Under the pieces are notes generated by a model. It was not told where the DNA came from, made no database searches, and saw only the letters and a program-made list of their open reading frames with translations. The translations under genes were made by a program, and so were the position numbers. Positions 1-9,690 of a stretch of 64,000 nucleotides of DNA are shown here, in pieces; position 1 is the stretch's first letter, and each line of letters begins with the position of its first letter. The stretch covers positions 45,997,431-46,061,430 of the forward strand of contig OY757026.1 of NCBI GenBank assembly GCA_963580285.1, read 5' to 3'. Source of the stretch: Lucinisca nassula (taxonomy: Eukaryota > Mollusca > Bivalvia > Lucinida > Lucinidae).

Positions 1-115
1 TCTATATAAAGTGGGGTATAGGGGTGGGGGGTCTTCATTTCACGGATTTGTTCACGTGATGCATATGAAGTGGGGTTTATAGGGGTGTTCATTTTACCGA
101 CATCTTAATGTGATA
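1..115. repeat. Partial copies of hairpin MITE family N
   Basis: The window opens inside an N-family element. Two truncated ends lie in tandem, each with the marker 'agtggggt..taggggtg' followed by 'ttcattt'. The first ends in 'ttcacgtgatg', as the N copy at 23.9 kb does. N is defined from fuller copies at 1995, 15085, 23630, 53088, 53780 and 62926. No coding capacity. Confidence 0.7.
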
Positions 116-162
116 AAAAATATATACAAATGACTTTTTTTTGTAAATTAAAAAAGTGAGAC

Positions 163-589
163 GGCCCCGCCCACCGGGGCTGCATGATGCTTTCACCCAG
201 AGCTGAAACCGATCGCACATGAGTACTGGCCAGGCGAAGCGGTGCGAGTCTGACGGTCCATGCTTATAAACCCTATTGGTTTCATTGGACTGCAGGGCTT
301 GAGATGTCATTTCATCTCAATGTCGAGTAAAAATCCCACAAAATTGGAAGCAACGTCTCCAAAATGACCAATTCACCTTATTTGCATTATCGGCTGGTTC
401 CTAGTCTGAAGGTTGTCAGTGTTGGAAAAACAGGTAACCAGACCCCCCTGACCTTGAAAGGTCAGGGGGGTCTGGTTACCTGTTTTTCCAATATTGACAA
501 TGTGAAAGCTGGGATCCAGCAATTAATGCAAATATGGTGTATACAGTGTTGACGGGGACGATAAACCTGAAATCAACCAACCAACCAAT
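163..589 (+). repeat. SINE-like retroposon V, copy 1, interrupted by a MITE
   Basis: A ~280 bp dispersed repeat that I call V. In sense orientation it starts near 'cgcccat.ggggctt', contains 'gcatgatgcttcca', and ends 'acggggacgttaaacctc' followed by an AAAC/CCAA-type tail, as expected of a retroposon. Here the sequence stops after 'ccaaaatgacc', is broken by MITE Q (369-541), and resumes 'tacagtgttgacggggac'. At least ten V copies occur in the window. The copy at 43098 has a perfect 12 bp target duplication, supporting SINE-type retroposition. Pol III boxes are not convincing, so the class is uncertain. Confidence 0.7.
369..541 (+). mobile_element. Hairpin MITE Q, copy 1 (inside V)
   Basis: About 170 bp with terminal repeats related to 'caccttatttgcatta' and its complement. 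The centre is a perfect 34 bp inverted repeat (422-455 and 458-491) with a 2 nt loop. It interrupts a V element whose uninterrupted relatives read straight through, so it is a separate insertion. Copy 2 lies at 955-1120 in opposite orientation. Non-autonomous DNA transposon is the likely class; the superfamily is not evident. Confidence 0.7.
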
Positions 590-645
590 AGAAGTGAGAA
601 CAGGTGATTGTCATTTGATCACAATGTCGGGTGAAAGACAAAATT

Positions 646-742
646 GCATCATGAAAACACGTCTGTTTACTTTTGATCCGCTAACTGGAGTTTACAGGGT
701 TCTTATTTCTGCTCAAAACCACCGATTATGAGAATACGTTAG
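646..742. repeat. Partial N element
   Basis: Begins 'catcatgaaaacacg', the N-family end, and contains 'tcttatttctgctc', the N interior. It lacks the central hairpin and the second half. Confidence 0.5.
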
Positions 743-839
743 AAATGCGTCGCCGAGGCTGTTCTGACGAGTTCTCACAATCTTATGCTTTGAGTAGATA
801 TACGAAAACTATCAGATTTTTTTATCAGAAAATGTTCAT

Positions 840-903
840 GTTTTTTTGTTGTTGTTGTTGTTGTTGTTGTTTTGTTTGTTTTTGTTTTTTGTTTTTTTTT
901 TTT

Positions 904-933
<30 letters not shown>
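840..933. repeat. Low-complexity tract: (TTG)n, poly-T, poly-G
   Basis: About ten TTG units run into poly-T and then about 20 G. Apparent ORFs across it, full of Cys/Phe or Pro/Lys/Thr, are artefacts. Such homopolymers are prone to slippage and assembly error. Confidence 0.9.
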
Positions 934-934
<1 letters not shown>

Positions 935-954
935 GGGTGTAAACTTTTCCATAT

Positions 955-1120
955 ATTCACCATGTTTGCATTATTTGCTTGCACATGGTCAATATTGGAA
1001 AAACAGGTAACCAGACACCCCTGACCTAGAAAGGTCAGGGGGGTCTGGTTATCTGTTTTTCCAACACCGATAACCTTCAGACTAGGAACCAGCAGATAAT
1101 GCAAATAAGGTGAATTTGAA
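955..1120 (-). mobile_element. Hairpin MITE Q, copy 2
   Basis: Reverse-oriented relative of 369-541: 'tttgcattatttg' at the left, 'taatgcaaataaggtg' at the right, and the same long central hairpin around 'aacaggtaaccagac'. Mismatches in the arms ('gacacccc', 'ggttatctg') show independent decay. Confidence 0.7.
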
Positions 1121-1555
1121 TATGCGCGTTTTCGTAATGTAAGCAACAACCCCAAACTGACCATAATTGCGTTTGTTGGATCGTTAAACCTCTAACAAAA
1201 AATGGAAACTGGTAACAAGGGAAAATTTTGGTTCTTGTCAGAAAACATAAAGTGAACTTACCTTGACCTGTCTCCTCCCCAACAACATGCTATCTACATG
1301 TATCTCTGTCGTTTGGCATGTTTGACCATTCATGGCAGGTTTGATCAAATGATCATTATTCACAAAATCATGCAACCATTGACCAGGGGACTGGAAACAA
1401 TGCACAAGGCTTCATCTTTCGTGTGCCCCAGGCAACTCTACTTGTAACAAACAATAAGGTTATAAATGTGGCCTCATGGTACATGTACCGTTAAAACTTC
1501 GCACGGGATATGCATTCTATTTTATGCGCACAATGAGGTTGCTATCTGTCTTGTT
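1121..1555. other. No recognisable feature
   Basis: About 430 bp of AT-rich sequence in which I see no coding signal, inverted repeat or match to the other families. Confidence 0.5.
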
Positions 1556-1985
1556 TTGTTTGATTTAAGGTTTAACGTCCCCGTCTATCTATCTTCTTAT
1601 ACTGAGTCGGTCATATCTGGCCATTACCTCAGTTGATTGGGTGGCCAAATTTAGAATTTAGCTGAAAAAAAAGAGAGGCACTGGATGCGTCCTTAAAACT
1701 ATTTACAATCTGCATAACAGAGGTATCCTAAAACGTCAGCACTGTAAAGGTCATTTTGGGACTTTTACCCGACACTGAGATGAAATGACTTCTCAAGCCC
1801 TGCCGCCCAATGAAATCAATAGGGTTTATAGGCATGATCGGTCCAACTCGCACCGCTATGCCTTGGCAGACTTAGATCCTCAAAGCGCTTTACCAGTACT
1901 CGGGTACGGCTCGGTTTCATCTCTGCGTGGAAGCATCATGCAGCCCATCTATTTCTTCAAGCCCCGATGGGCGGGGGCCGGAGGA
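1556..1985 (-). repeat. SINE-like V, copy 2, with internal insertion
   Basis: Antisense V: 'aggtttaacgtccccgtc' at the left and 'agccccgatgggcggggg' at the right. After 'gtccccgtc' about 150 bp of foreign sequence (1586-1735) intervenes before V resumes with 'cactgtaaaggtca'. Confidence 0.65.
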
Positions 1986-1994
1986 GGTTGTCAT

Positions 1995-2300
1995 CACGAA
2001 ATACGCCTAAATAATTCTGACCCCCTTGAACCCCACCTTTTTAATAATAAAACTGGGGTTACAGGGGCATTTCCAACGAGTTCTCATAATCCAGGTTAAC
2101 ATTACTTTTCTTATTTCTGCTCTAAAATATAGATTGTGGGTACACATTAGAACCGCCTCGATCAGGCGGTTCTAACGTGTACCCACAATCTATATTTTCA
2201 GCAAAAATAAGAAAAATATCACTTTTTTTTCACCTTAAAAATCTGTTTTTGGGCGGTAAAATTGTCTATGTATTTGTATAGGCGTGTTTTCGTAATGCTT
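1995..2300 (+). mobile_element. Hairpin MITE N, near-complete copy
   Basis: Ends are 'tcacgaaatacgcct' and 'aggcgtgttttcgta', a terminal inverted repeat. The centre is a strong hairpin in which 'tatagattgtgggtac' and its complement flank 'gaaccgcctcgatcaggc'. About 300 bp, no ORF. N is one of the commonest elements in the window. Confidence 0.75.
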
Positions 2301-2574
2301 GTGCTTTTACGGGCCAGACAACAGCTCAGGTAGCGTCGGGCCGGGTACATGTAGTTTGGATAGGCTTAGACCCTTTAAAAGGTTTACCAGTATTTAGTGA
2401 GATTGCATCCGACAAAAACTGACAAGAACAGCCGGCGGGTCAGTGTCCAGGTTCTCAAGCAACCGTCTCCCAAGAGATAGGGCATCAGAAAAAAGGCAAG
2501 ATAGGATAGAATAAGAAGAAAAAACAAACACAAATAAAACAGCCCCCGTCCTGCATCAACACCCGCAGCTATTG
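2301..2574. other. No recognisable feature
   Basis: AT-rich filler between two MITEs; nothing supported. Confidence 0.4.
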
Positions 2575-2775
2575 CTGACACGATTAATCGTATAATAGAT
2601 TAATCAATCGATAAATTTTACACAAATAATTATCATTAGTAATTTGCGAGTAATCGATTGTTTGATAAGTACAATTTACTACCGTTGTACCTGAAATGGC
2701 TGGATGAGTGGTAAACAGTCCAGGCCCCTGCGGCGTCTCATCCGGGTCTACATAGTTTGCTCAGACATATCTGTT
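2575..2775 (-). mobile_element. Half copy of the hAT-like MITE seen at 21184-21574
   Basis: Contains 'cacgattaatcg', clusters of 'taatcgattg', and 'gcggcgtctcatccgggt' with 'agtttgct', all found in reverse order in the 21.2 kb element. One end is missing and a ~160 bp tandem array abuts it. Confidence 0.55.
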
Positions 2776-3408
2776 CAAACAAGAGGGCCATGATGGCCCT
2801 GGATCGCTCACCTGATTCATTCGGTAACAAGTGGGCCCCGGGAAGGGCCATTATTGACCCAAATGCTATAATGCACTTAAGCCTATGTAAAACCAAATGG
2901 CCCCGAGGCGGGGGCATTTTCGACCTCAGAGCTATAATTTAAACAATCTTGATATAGGTCCACTATATGAAGCTTCACACCAAATATCAAAGACCTGGGC
3001 CTTGCGGTTTCAGAGAAGATTTTCAAAGATTATCTCTATATAAGTCTATGTAAAACCAAAGGGCCCCAGGGCGGGAGCATTTGTGGCCCGATGGCTATAA
3101 TTTGAACAATCTTGGTAGAGGGCTACTAGTTGAAGCTTCATACCAAATATCAAAGACCTAGGCCTTGTGGTTTCAGAGAAGACGATTTTCAAGATTTTCC
3201 CTATATAAATCTTTGTAAAACCAATGGGCCCCCGGAGCGGGGCGTTTTTGGCCACAGGGCTATAACTTTAACAATCTTGGTAGAGGTCCATAAGATGCAG
3301 CTTCATACCATATATCGAAGACCTGGGCCTTGTGGTTTCAGAGAAGAAGATTTTTAAAGATTTTCCCTATATAAGCCTTTGTAAAACCAAAGGGCCCCGG
3401 GGTGGGGG
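2776..3408 (+). repeat. Tandem repeat U, ~165 bp unit, about four copies
   Basis: The landmark 'aaaaccaaagggcccc' or close variants recurs at about 2889, 3050, 3217 and 3382, spacing 161-167 bp. Each unit also has 'ctataatttgaacaatctt' and 'gcttcataccaaatatc'. Diverged relatives lie at 13440-13945 and 55743-55945. No coding function seen. Confidence 0.8.
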
Positions 3409-3756
3409 GCATGATATCAAATGACGCGAATCTGGTATTCTATTTATCTGTTTACCCTCTTGTACACTCTTAAATGAGCAATTTACGATCAGTGATCGAT
3501 GATCCTCAGAGCGTCCGAACATTCCGCAGGTCGATATATTTCCTATCAGCTGACCGTATTTTCCTATGATATTTTTTTTTTTTGGTATTTTTTTTCTCCA
3601 TTTTTCCAGTAACAATAACAGTTTTGTCATTTTTCCAGTAGTCCGGTTCATTCGTAAAAGTGCAATTTCATGTTGACGTGATAAAGCTCTCTTGTCCTGG
3701 GATAGCTTATCTTTATCAGGTCAGTGCGTTACAATGCAATATATTGGGGTTAACTG
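3409..3756 (-). repeat. Hairpin repeat H, uninterrupted copy
   Basis: Antisense relative of 50410-52320. It has 'ccagtagtccggttcattc' and 'gataaagctctcttg', and in reverse complement reads 'acaagagggtaaacagata' exactly where the 50.8 kb copy is split by mariner. It therefore serves as the empty-site reference for that insertion. Its own right end is cut by the foldback element at 3757. Confidence 0.75.
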
Positions 3757-3796
3757 ATAAAAGATAATCCTTAAATACTTATATTAACATTATTTT

Positions 3797-4010
3797 ACGG
3801 GCCTCCGTGGCCTAGTGGATAAGAGCTCTGACTCTTAATCATTAGGTCTCTCACCGCTGTGGGTTCGAGCCTGGCTTGGGTCACATCTGATACGCCAAGT
3901 TATGCAACGGAAAATCAGGCGTTTTTTTTTTTCGGGTACTCCGGTTTTCGCCCACCTCTGATTAACGATCGGCTCGATATGAGTGAAATAATATTGAAAG
4001 AGCCGTAAAG
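3797..4010 (+). repeat. tRNA-Lys-derived SINE, left arm
   Basis: The head reads as a tRNA with A-box-like 'tggcctagtggataagag', an anticodon loop 'ctcttaa' (CTT, lysine) and B box 'ggttcgagcc'. It is followed by a non-tRNA body with 'ccggttttcgcccacctc' and 'gattaacgatcggct'. The mirrored copy is at 8468-8682 and a degraded one at 45495-45715. It is a retroposon and not a tRNA gene. Confidence 0.8.
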
Positions 4011-4269
4011 CCAAAAGAAAAAAAAAATAAATTATTTCTCATCAATAATTTGACCATTGACATCAACCATTCTTTCTTCTTTCAGTTTTAGCCCTCAAGG
4101 CAGGTTATTACCTGGCTTGATGGCTAAAATTGAAAGAAGAAAGAACGTACATATTTTGCCTATTATCAGACGTCATAACGTCGCCATCGTCCTGTCACAG
4201 TCAAACCATGGTTTGCTTTGACGTCTGTTATTGATGTGATGTCGCGTGAGGCATAACTGATGGTCTGCT

Positions 4270-4622
4270 GACGCTGAGACCTTCCTTGTCTGCAAAGAGG
4301 CGTGCAACTATCGTAAGTGCCTATGCACCCACAATGACCAACCCAGATGAGATCCAAGAGAAGTTCTATGATGATCTTGAATCTGCTACACCCAGGACAG
4401 ACAATGGCATCCTCCTTGGAGACTTCAATGCTAGAGTGGGCTAAGACCACTGACGATGTGATCGGCACTGAGGGAACCGGAAAATGAAATAGCAATGACT
4501 ACCTCCTTTGTTGGAGGTGTGCAGAGCATAAACTCCTGATCACTAACACTGTTTTCCATCTGCCAACCCGCAACAATACATCATGGATGCATCCTCGCTC
4601 CAAACCCTGGTGTCTCATTTAT
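4270..4622 (+). pseudogene. LINE endonuclease (APE type) fragment, left arm
   Basis: Conceptual translation gives 'TIVSAYAPTMTNPDEI' and 'LLGDFNARVG', then, after stops and frame changes, 'LLITNTVF' and 'SWMHPRSK'. These are hallmark strings of the APE-like endonuclease of LINE retrotransposons, the domain often mis-annotated as craniofacial development protein 2. LGDFN holds an active-site aspartate and asparagine. A stop follows ARVG and the piece ends at 'tggtgtctc', so only about 110 residues remain. The mirrored copy is at 7905-8262. Confidence 0.75.
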
Positions 4623-6135
4623 TATACCCCGCCACATGATAGTGGTGGGGTATTATGATATACCTTCGAGTGTCCGTCCGTCCGCACCATTTCCGATCGA
4701 TAACTTGAGTAGTTTTTCACGGAATATTTTTCAAATTTTACATACATGTTTATACCGGGAATGACTGGTATGGGGTTGTTAATGGGCAAAATCCGTTATC
4801 GTTTGACAGAGTTACGGCCCTTTTTAGGTCAAAATAAGGGGTATTTTGGCGTTTCCGATCAATAACTTGAACATTTCTTCAAATTTTGAATATACATTAC
4901 TATTGGGTATGAGCGGTTTGGAATTGTTGATGGCAAAATACGTTAACTTTTAACGGAGTTATGGTCGTTAACAATTCCCATTAAATGCTTTGGGGCACTT
5001 ATTCCTTTTCTAAATGGATTATATGGATGGAACTTCACTCATATATAGAACAACCATAAAGAGCAGGTTTTTGGTAGTTAATTGGCAAAAAAAAAAAAAA
5101 CTTTACATTTGACAGAGTTATGGCCGTTAACATTATCCATTAAATGGTTTTTCACGCTGACCGTTCCAAGGCGGTTCTTCTGTAGCGGTTTATTTTTGTT
5201 ATGGTTTGTCTTTGGGTGTTTGCGTAGCTTATATTATTTTATTTTGGATAGCATCATATTGGCCATTTTGTGGGAAAGTAACTGTCCCTTTGGCTTTCCG
5301 CTATAGATGTTTCCATTAGGGTCTGTTGTTTCATGTTTGTTTTTTTTCCCTTTGATATCTCTGAAAATTGTATCGGTTCCTGATCATTGCCTACAGATCT
5401 ATTTTGGATTCTTATATGTATATAATCCTTTATTTTACGGAATATTTGTATGAAAGTTTGTGTATCCATTGGTATTAGAAATGTGTGGTTTTGGGAATCA
5501 CTAATGGGCTGAATACGTTAACAGTTGACAGAGTTATGGTCATTAACAATTTCCATTAAATGGTTTTTGGACACTTATTCAATGGAATATATGAATGAAA
5601 CTTCTTTGATATATAGACCACTATAGGAAGCATGTATGGTATTGTTGATTGGCAAAATACGTTAACTTATTTGACAGTTAGGGTCATTAACAAGTTTCAA
5701 TTAAATAGTTTTATACACCACATCACGACAAATTTTCCACGGATTTTTTTCAAAATTTGCACACATATTTATACCGGGAATAAGTGGTATGTGACTGTTA
5801 ATGGACAAAATCCGTTAACATTTGAAAGAGTTACGGCCCTCTTTAGTTCAGAACAAGGTTTTGTTTTGCGTTTGCGATCAATAACTAAAACATCTTTTCA
5901 TGGATTATTCTTCAAATTTTGAATATACATTGGTATTGGGTATGAGTGGTTTGGGATTCTTAATGCGAAAAATACGTTAATATTGAAGGGAGTTATGGCT
6001 GTTGACAATTCCATTTAAATGTTTTTGGGCATTAATTCCTTTACTAAATATACTACTCAAAGTTTGATAGGGATCGCTTTTATCATGTTTATGTACCAAA
6101 TTGTGCACTAAAAATTTAAAATTTCATGACAGAAT
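4623..6135. repeat. S-type degenerate tandem repeats in left arm and core
   Basis: Repeated landmarks are 'ggagttatgg..gttaacaattcc', 'attaaatg.tttttgggcac', 'accgggaat.a.tggtatg' and 'aaaatccgttaac', recurring irregularly every 150-350 bp. The block opens with the hairpin 'ccccgccacatgatagtgg'. A PLE tail (5151-5426) interrupts it. Confidence 0.65.
5151..5426 (+). repeat. PLE 3' tail fragment, left arm
   Basis: Starts 'gctgaccgttccaaggcgg', passes through 'gtgggaaagtaactgtcc', and ends near 'cctgatcattgcct', the order seen in the PLE tails at 19.5-20.1 and 56.2-57.4 kb. The mirrored copy is at 7100-7372, so it was present before the arms formed. Confidence 0.75.
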
Positions 6136-6191
6136 TTGTACTCCGAATATTGATAAATATCTTTAGCAGAAACTCATGTGCAATTCATTAC

Positions 6192-6845
6192 TCATGAAAG
6201 TGCACACTTCTCACACTTAGCAAATGAATTCAAGCACCCCGAAAATCTTGCACACCACTGCATTCCTACAGAAAAATCAAACTTGTCAATGTCCATAAAT
6301 CTATCTCCAGTTTTAAAATTAGTTAACTTACCAGCTGGAGTTCTTGCCCTGGCATATTTCAATGACCCTAACATTTCAACCCCCTTGTCTTTTATTTTTA
6401 TTTTTTTGTCTATCACTGTATTGTCATAAGACAGAGGGATATTTCTGACAAAAAGCCTGGTTGTTTCCACCCCTTCAAAACCAATGCTTAAAAAAGGGTT
6501 TCTATCTTTGAGGGTTATTTGTTGGCCTCTTAAATTTATCCCTGTAGCCAATAGACTTACTCTTGCTTCTTCATCGGTGATGTAGATTCTCCATAACCCA
6601 CCTATTCTCTGTGCACCCTCGACTACACTGTCATTTGACACCACCCCACACACTGCTAAACATACCTCCAATGTGTTCAGCCAGTTATTTTCAGTTTGGT
6701 CTACATCTGCGTTGAGGAAAAACACAGGTTCGACTCTCTTACCTTCCATCACCGAAGATGACATTCTGTCCGAACTTATGTTCACACTCTTATTACGCCC
6801 CTCACAAGGAGTCAAAAGATGCTTCTCAAAATGACATTGCCTCAA
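6192..6845 (-). CDS. ORF1/gag-like protein in the foldback core, probably a relic
   Basis: Open for 217 codons and closed by TGA. The first ATG is at 6764, giving about 190 residues; upstream the frame meets a TAG. The central part ('GLWRIYITDEEARVSLLATG', then 'TRLFVRNIPLSYDN', then 'LTNFKTGDRFMDI') has the layout of an RRM-like nucleic-acid-binding module of a kind I associate with ORF1 proteins of invertebrate LINEs. The C terminus 'CEKCALS' runs into TGA where a CCHC zinc knuckle would continue, so the protein looks cut inside that motif. No RT follows. It could be a captured retroelement ORF1 or, less likely, a working orphan gene. No promoter or intron evidence. Confidence 0.45.
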   Translation of the reverse strand: MRQCHFEKHLLTPCEGRNKSVNISSDRMSSSVMEGKRVEPVFFLNADVDQTENNWLNTLEVCLAVCGVVSNDSVVEGAQRIGGLWRIYITDEEARVSLLATGINLRGQQITLKDRNPFLSIGFEGVETTRLFVRNIPLSYDNTVIDKKIKIKDKGVEMLGSLKYARARTPAGKLTNFKTGDRFMDIDKFDFSVGMQWCARFSGCLNSFAKCEKCALS

Positions 6846-7099
6846 AAATACCTCCTACCGTCTGAAGTGTGTTTTAACGAGGTAGAAACCTACCTACACA
6901 CTCCGCGACCGACTCAAAAACGCAAAAAACGCGATCATACGGACGAGACAAAGAAACAGCGTCCGCCATTAAAGCCCGCCAAAACCGTTAACTCTGTCAA
7001 CTGTTAACGTAACCAGCCCATTAGTGATTCCCAAAACCACACATTTCCAATACCAATGGATACACAAACTTTCATACAAATATTCCGTAAAATAAAGGA

Positions 7100-7372
7100 T
7101 TATATACATAAAAGAATCCAAAATAGATCTGGAGGCAATGATCAGGAATCGATACAATTTTCAGAGATATCAAAGGGAAAGAAAAACAACCATGAAACAA
7201 CAGACCCTAATGGAAACATCAATAGCGGAAAGCCAAAGAGCTGTTACTTTCCCACAAAATGGCCAATATGATGCTATCCAAAATAAAATAATATAAGCGA
7301 CACAAACACCCAAAGACAACCCATAACAAAAATAAACCGCGACAGAAGAACCGCCTTGGAACGGTCAGCGTG
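7100..7372 (-). repeat. PLE 3' tail fragment, right arm
   Basis: Complement of 5151-5426, with 'agttactttcccacaaaat' and 'gaaccgccttggaacggtc'. It reads 'gaggcaatgatcagg' at the left, the standard 3' end of this tail family. Confidence 0.75.
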
Positions 7373-7904
7373 AAAAAACATTTAATGGAAAATGTTAACG
7401 GCCAAAACTCTGTTAAATGTAAAGGGGTTTTTTTTGCCTAATAACTACCAAAACCTGCTCCTTATGGTGGTCTATATATGAGTGAAGTTTCATCTATATA
7501 ATCCGTTTAGAAAAGGAATAAGTGCCCCAAAACATTTAATTGGAATTGTTAACGAACATAACTCCGTTAAATGTTAACGAATTTTGCCATCAACAATTCA
7601 AAACCGCTCATACCCAATAGTAATGTATATTCAAAATTTGAAGAAATGTTCAAGTTATTGATCGGAAACGCCAAAATACCCCTTATTTTGACCTAAAAAG
7701 GACCGTACCTGTCAAACGATACCGGATTGTGCCCATAAACAATCCCATACCAGTCATTCCCGGTATAAACATGTATGCAAAATTTGAAAAAATTTCCGTG
7801 AAAAACTACTCAAGTTATCGATCGGAAATGTTGCGGACGCACGGACACACGAAGGTATATCATAATACCCCACCACTATCATGTGGCGGGGTATAATAAA
7901 TGAG

Positions 7905-8262
7905 ACACCAGGGTTTGGAGCGAGGATGCATCCATGATGTATTGTTGCGAGTTGACAGATGGAAACAGTGTTAGTGATCAGAAGTTTATGCTCTGCACAC
8001 CTCCAACAAAGGAGGTAGTCATTGCTATTTCATTTTCCGGTTCCCTCAGTGCCGATCACATCGTCAGTGGTCTTAGCCCACTCTAGCATTGACGTCTCCA
8101 AGGAGGATGCCATTGTCTGTCCTGGGTGTAGCAGAAATCACAGATTTAAGATCATCATAGAACTTCTCTTTGATCTCATCTGGGTTGGTCATTGTGGGTG
8201 CATAGGCACTTACGATAGTTGCACGCCTCTTTGCAGACAAGGAAGGTCTAAGCGTCAGCAGA
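7905..8262 (-). pseudogene. LINE endonuclease (APE type) fragment, right arm
   Basis: Mirrored copy of 4270-4622. It holds ~12 bp absent from the left arm ('gcagaaatcacag', around 8131), and the catalytic-region codon for F in LGDFN reads V ('ggagacgtcaatgc'). Both arms share the stop after the ARVG motif. Confidence 0.7.
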
Positions 8263-8467
8263 CCATCAGTTATGCCTCACGCGACATCACATCAATAACA
8301 GACGTCAAAGCAAACCGCAGTTTGACTGTGACAGGACGATGGCGACGTTATGACGTCTGATAATAGGCAAATTGTGTGCGTTCTTTCTTCTTTCAATTTA
8401 AGCCCTCAAGCCAGGTTATTTTCGTCAAATGATTGATGGGAAATAATGCATTTGGGGGGGGGATTGG

Positions 8468-8682
8468 TTTTACGTCCCTTCCAAGATTATTTCACTCATA
8501 TCAAGCCGATCGTTAATCAGAGGTGGGCGAAAACCGGAGTACCCGGAGAAAAACCACCTGATCTTCCGTTGCAGAACTTGGCGTCTCATATTGTGACCCA
8601 CGCCAGGCTCGAACCCATAGAGGTGAGAGAGCTAATGATTAATTGTCAGCGCTCTTATCCACTAGGCCACGGAGGCCCATGA
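8468..8682 (-). repeat. tRNA-Lys-derived SINE, right arm
   Basis: Complement of 3797-4010: B box 'ggctcgaaccca' and head 'taggccacggaggccc'. The anticodon loop is altered relative to the left arm (AATTAAT for CTTAAT on the sense strand). Confidence 0.75.
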
Positions 8683-8734
8683 AATAATGTAAATATAAGT
8701 ATTTAAGGATTGTCTTTTATTGTTCATTCCAACA

Positions 8735-9345
8735 CAGCGCGCCTATATAGGCAATGGAAAGGAACTGTGAATTATTATGCAACAAATCACGGGACGGTAG
8801 AGCGTGACGAGTGACGTCATTCAAAGTTGGCAATTTATGGCGTCACTCGTAGATTCCTTGACGTTAGACCGTGTAATGTCATTTTCTCGCATCGAAAACG
8901 TAAGAAAAGGATATAAATGCATGTGTTTCAGTCGATGATTTTAGCGGAATGTCTTCTAACAATGGCGAAAGGTTGTGAGATTTTGTAGGAAACAACAACA
9001 TTATTGCCGATTTTCAATGTGTTAGAATCGAAATAGATCAGCTTAGTCTGTGATTTGTTGAGTAAGAAATCACAGTTTGTCGGTCAGTTGTAAGTAGACA
9101 AATCACGCGCGCTACGCGCTCTTGATTTGATCTACTTTACAACTGACCTCCAAACTGTGATTTAAAAAATGGATCAGCGCTAACTGTGATTTGTTGAGTA
9201 ATAAATCACAGTTTATCGGTCAGTTGTAAGTAGACAAATCACGCGCGCTATGCGCTCGTGATTTGATCTACTTTACAACTGACCTCCAAACTGTGATTTA
9301 TTACTCAACAAATCACAGTTAGCGCTGATCCATTTTTTATTTGCA
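8735..9345. mobile_element. Element K with a doubled accessory hairpin
   Basis: Starts 'ccaacacagcgcgcctat', the K terminus also seen at 15868 and 24490. It ends with two successive copies (9045-9180 and 9180-9335) of a hairpin made from 'ctgtgatttgttgagtaa', 'gtcagttgtaagtagac' and a GC-rich loop 'cgcgcgctacgcgct'. The K copy at 24083-24512 has only one. No ORF. Confidence 0.65.
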
Positions 9346-9397
9346 GTATGAACAACATCGGGTAACACACAAAGAAAGCGAACTCCTTTAAAGCGCG

Positions 9398-9690
9398 CCG
9401 CCATACGGGGATTGGTCTGGATGGTGCTCCCACGCAGAGCTCAAACCGACCGAACTTGCTGTGTACTGGTAAACCGCTTAGAAGGTCTAATCCTGCACAG
9501 TAAAAGTGGTACGAGTCAGAATTCTGCTTAATCCCTAGTGGTTTCTTTGGGCGCTAGGGCTTGACGTGTAATCTCATCTTCATTCCGAGTAAAAGTTCTA
9601 AAAGTCTTTAACGACGTCTCTAAAACGACATAAGTAGTGTTGACGCTGGCATAAAACCGCAACTCAAACAGACAAAACTCCCTTTTATTA
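9398..9690 (+). repeat. SINE-like V, copy 3
   Basis: Contains 'ggatggtgctcccacgcag', 'gagctcaaaccgacc', 'ggtaaaccgcttagaag', then 'agtgttgacgctggcat'. It is more diverged than other copies and lacks a clean tail. Confidence 0.55.

Larger units (their letters stand above)
3757..8720. mobile_element. Large foldback element, ~1.75 kb inverted arms, 1.45 kb core
   Basis: Left arm 3757-5535 and right arm 6989-8720 are near-complementary over their whole length. The outer ends are 'ataaaagataatccttaa' and the complement of 'ttaaggattgtcttttat'; the inner ends are 'acagttgacagagtta' and its complement. Each arm carries, from outside in, a tRNA-Lys SINE, a LINE endonuclease fragment, S-type repeats opening with a 'ccccgccac..gtggcgggg' hairpin, and a PLE 3' tail. 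The arms differ by many substitutions and indels, so a simple assembly duplication is unlikely. The core has further S repeats and a 200-codon ORF. No clear target duplication was found. It may be a foldback transposon or a genomic palindrome made by inverted duplication. Confidence 0.7.
6989..8720. repeat. Right arm of the foldback element
   Basis: Inverted counterpart of 3757-5535. From the inside out it carries a PLE tail (7100-7372), S repeats to about 7900 closed by 'ccaccactatcatgtggcgg', the LINE endonuclease piece, and the tRNA-Lys SINE. The small extra hairpin of the left arm around 4070-4150 is reduced here, showing independent change. Confidence 0.7.

Noticed and set aside
775..1164. 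Open frames rich in Cys/Phe or Lys/Thr/Pro across 840-933
   Set aside because: Produced by (TTG)n, poly-T and poly-G runs; no conserved content.
1785..2099. 100-codon open stretches in V elements (several places, e.g. 1785, 11942, 46789)
   Set aside because: They recur only because V is repeated; frames are not conserved and V has retroposon structure.
3797..3870. tRNA-Lys gene
   Set aside because: Attached SINE body, further copies at 8468 and 45495, and location inside a foldback arm; a retroposon head.
3757..8720. Assembly artefact explaining the inverted arms
   Set aside because: The arms differ by many substitutions and several indels and flank a unique core, unlike a false mirror join; long reads would still be the decisive test.
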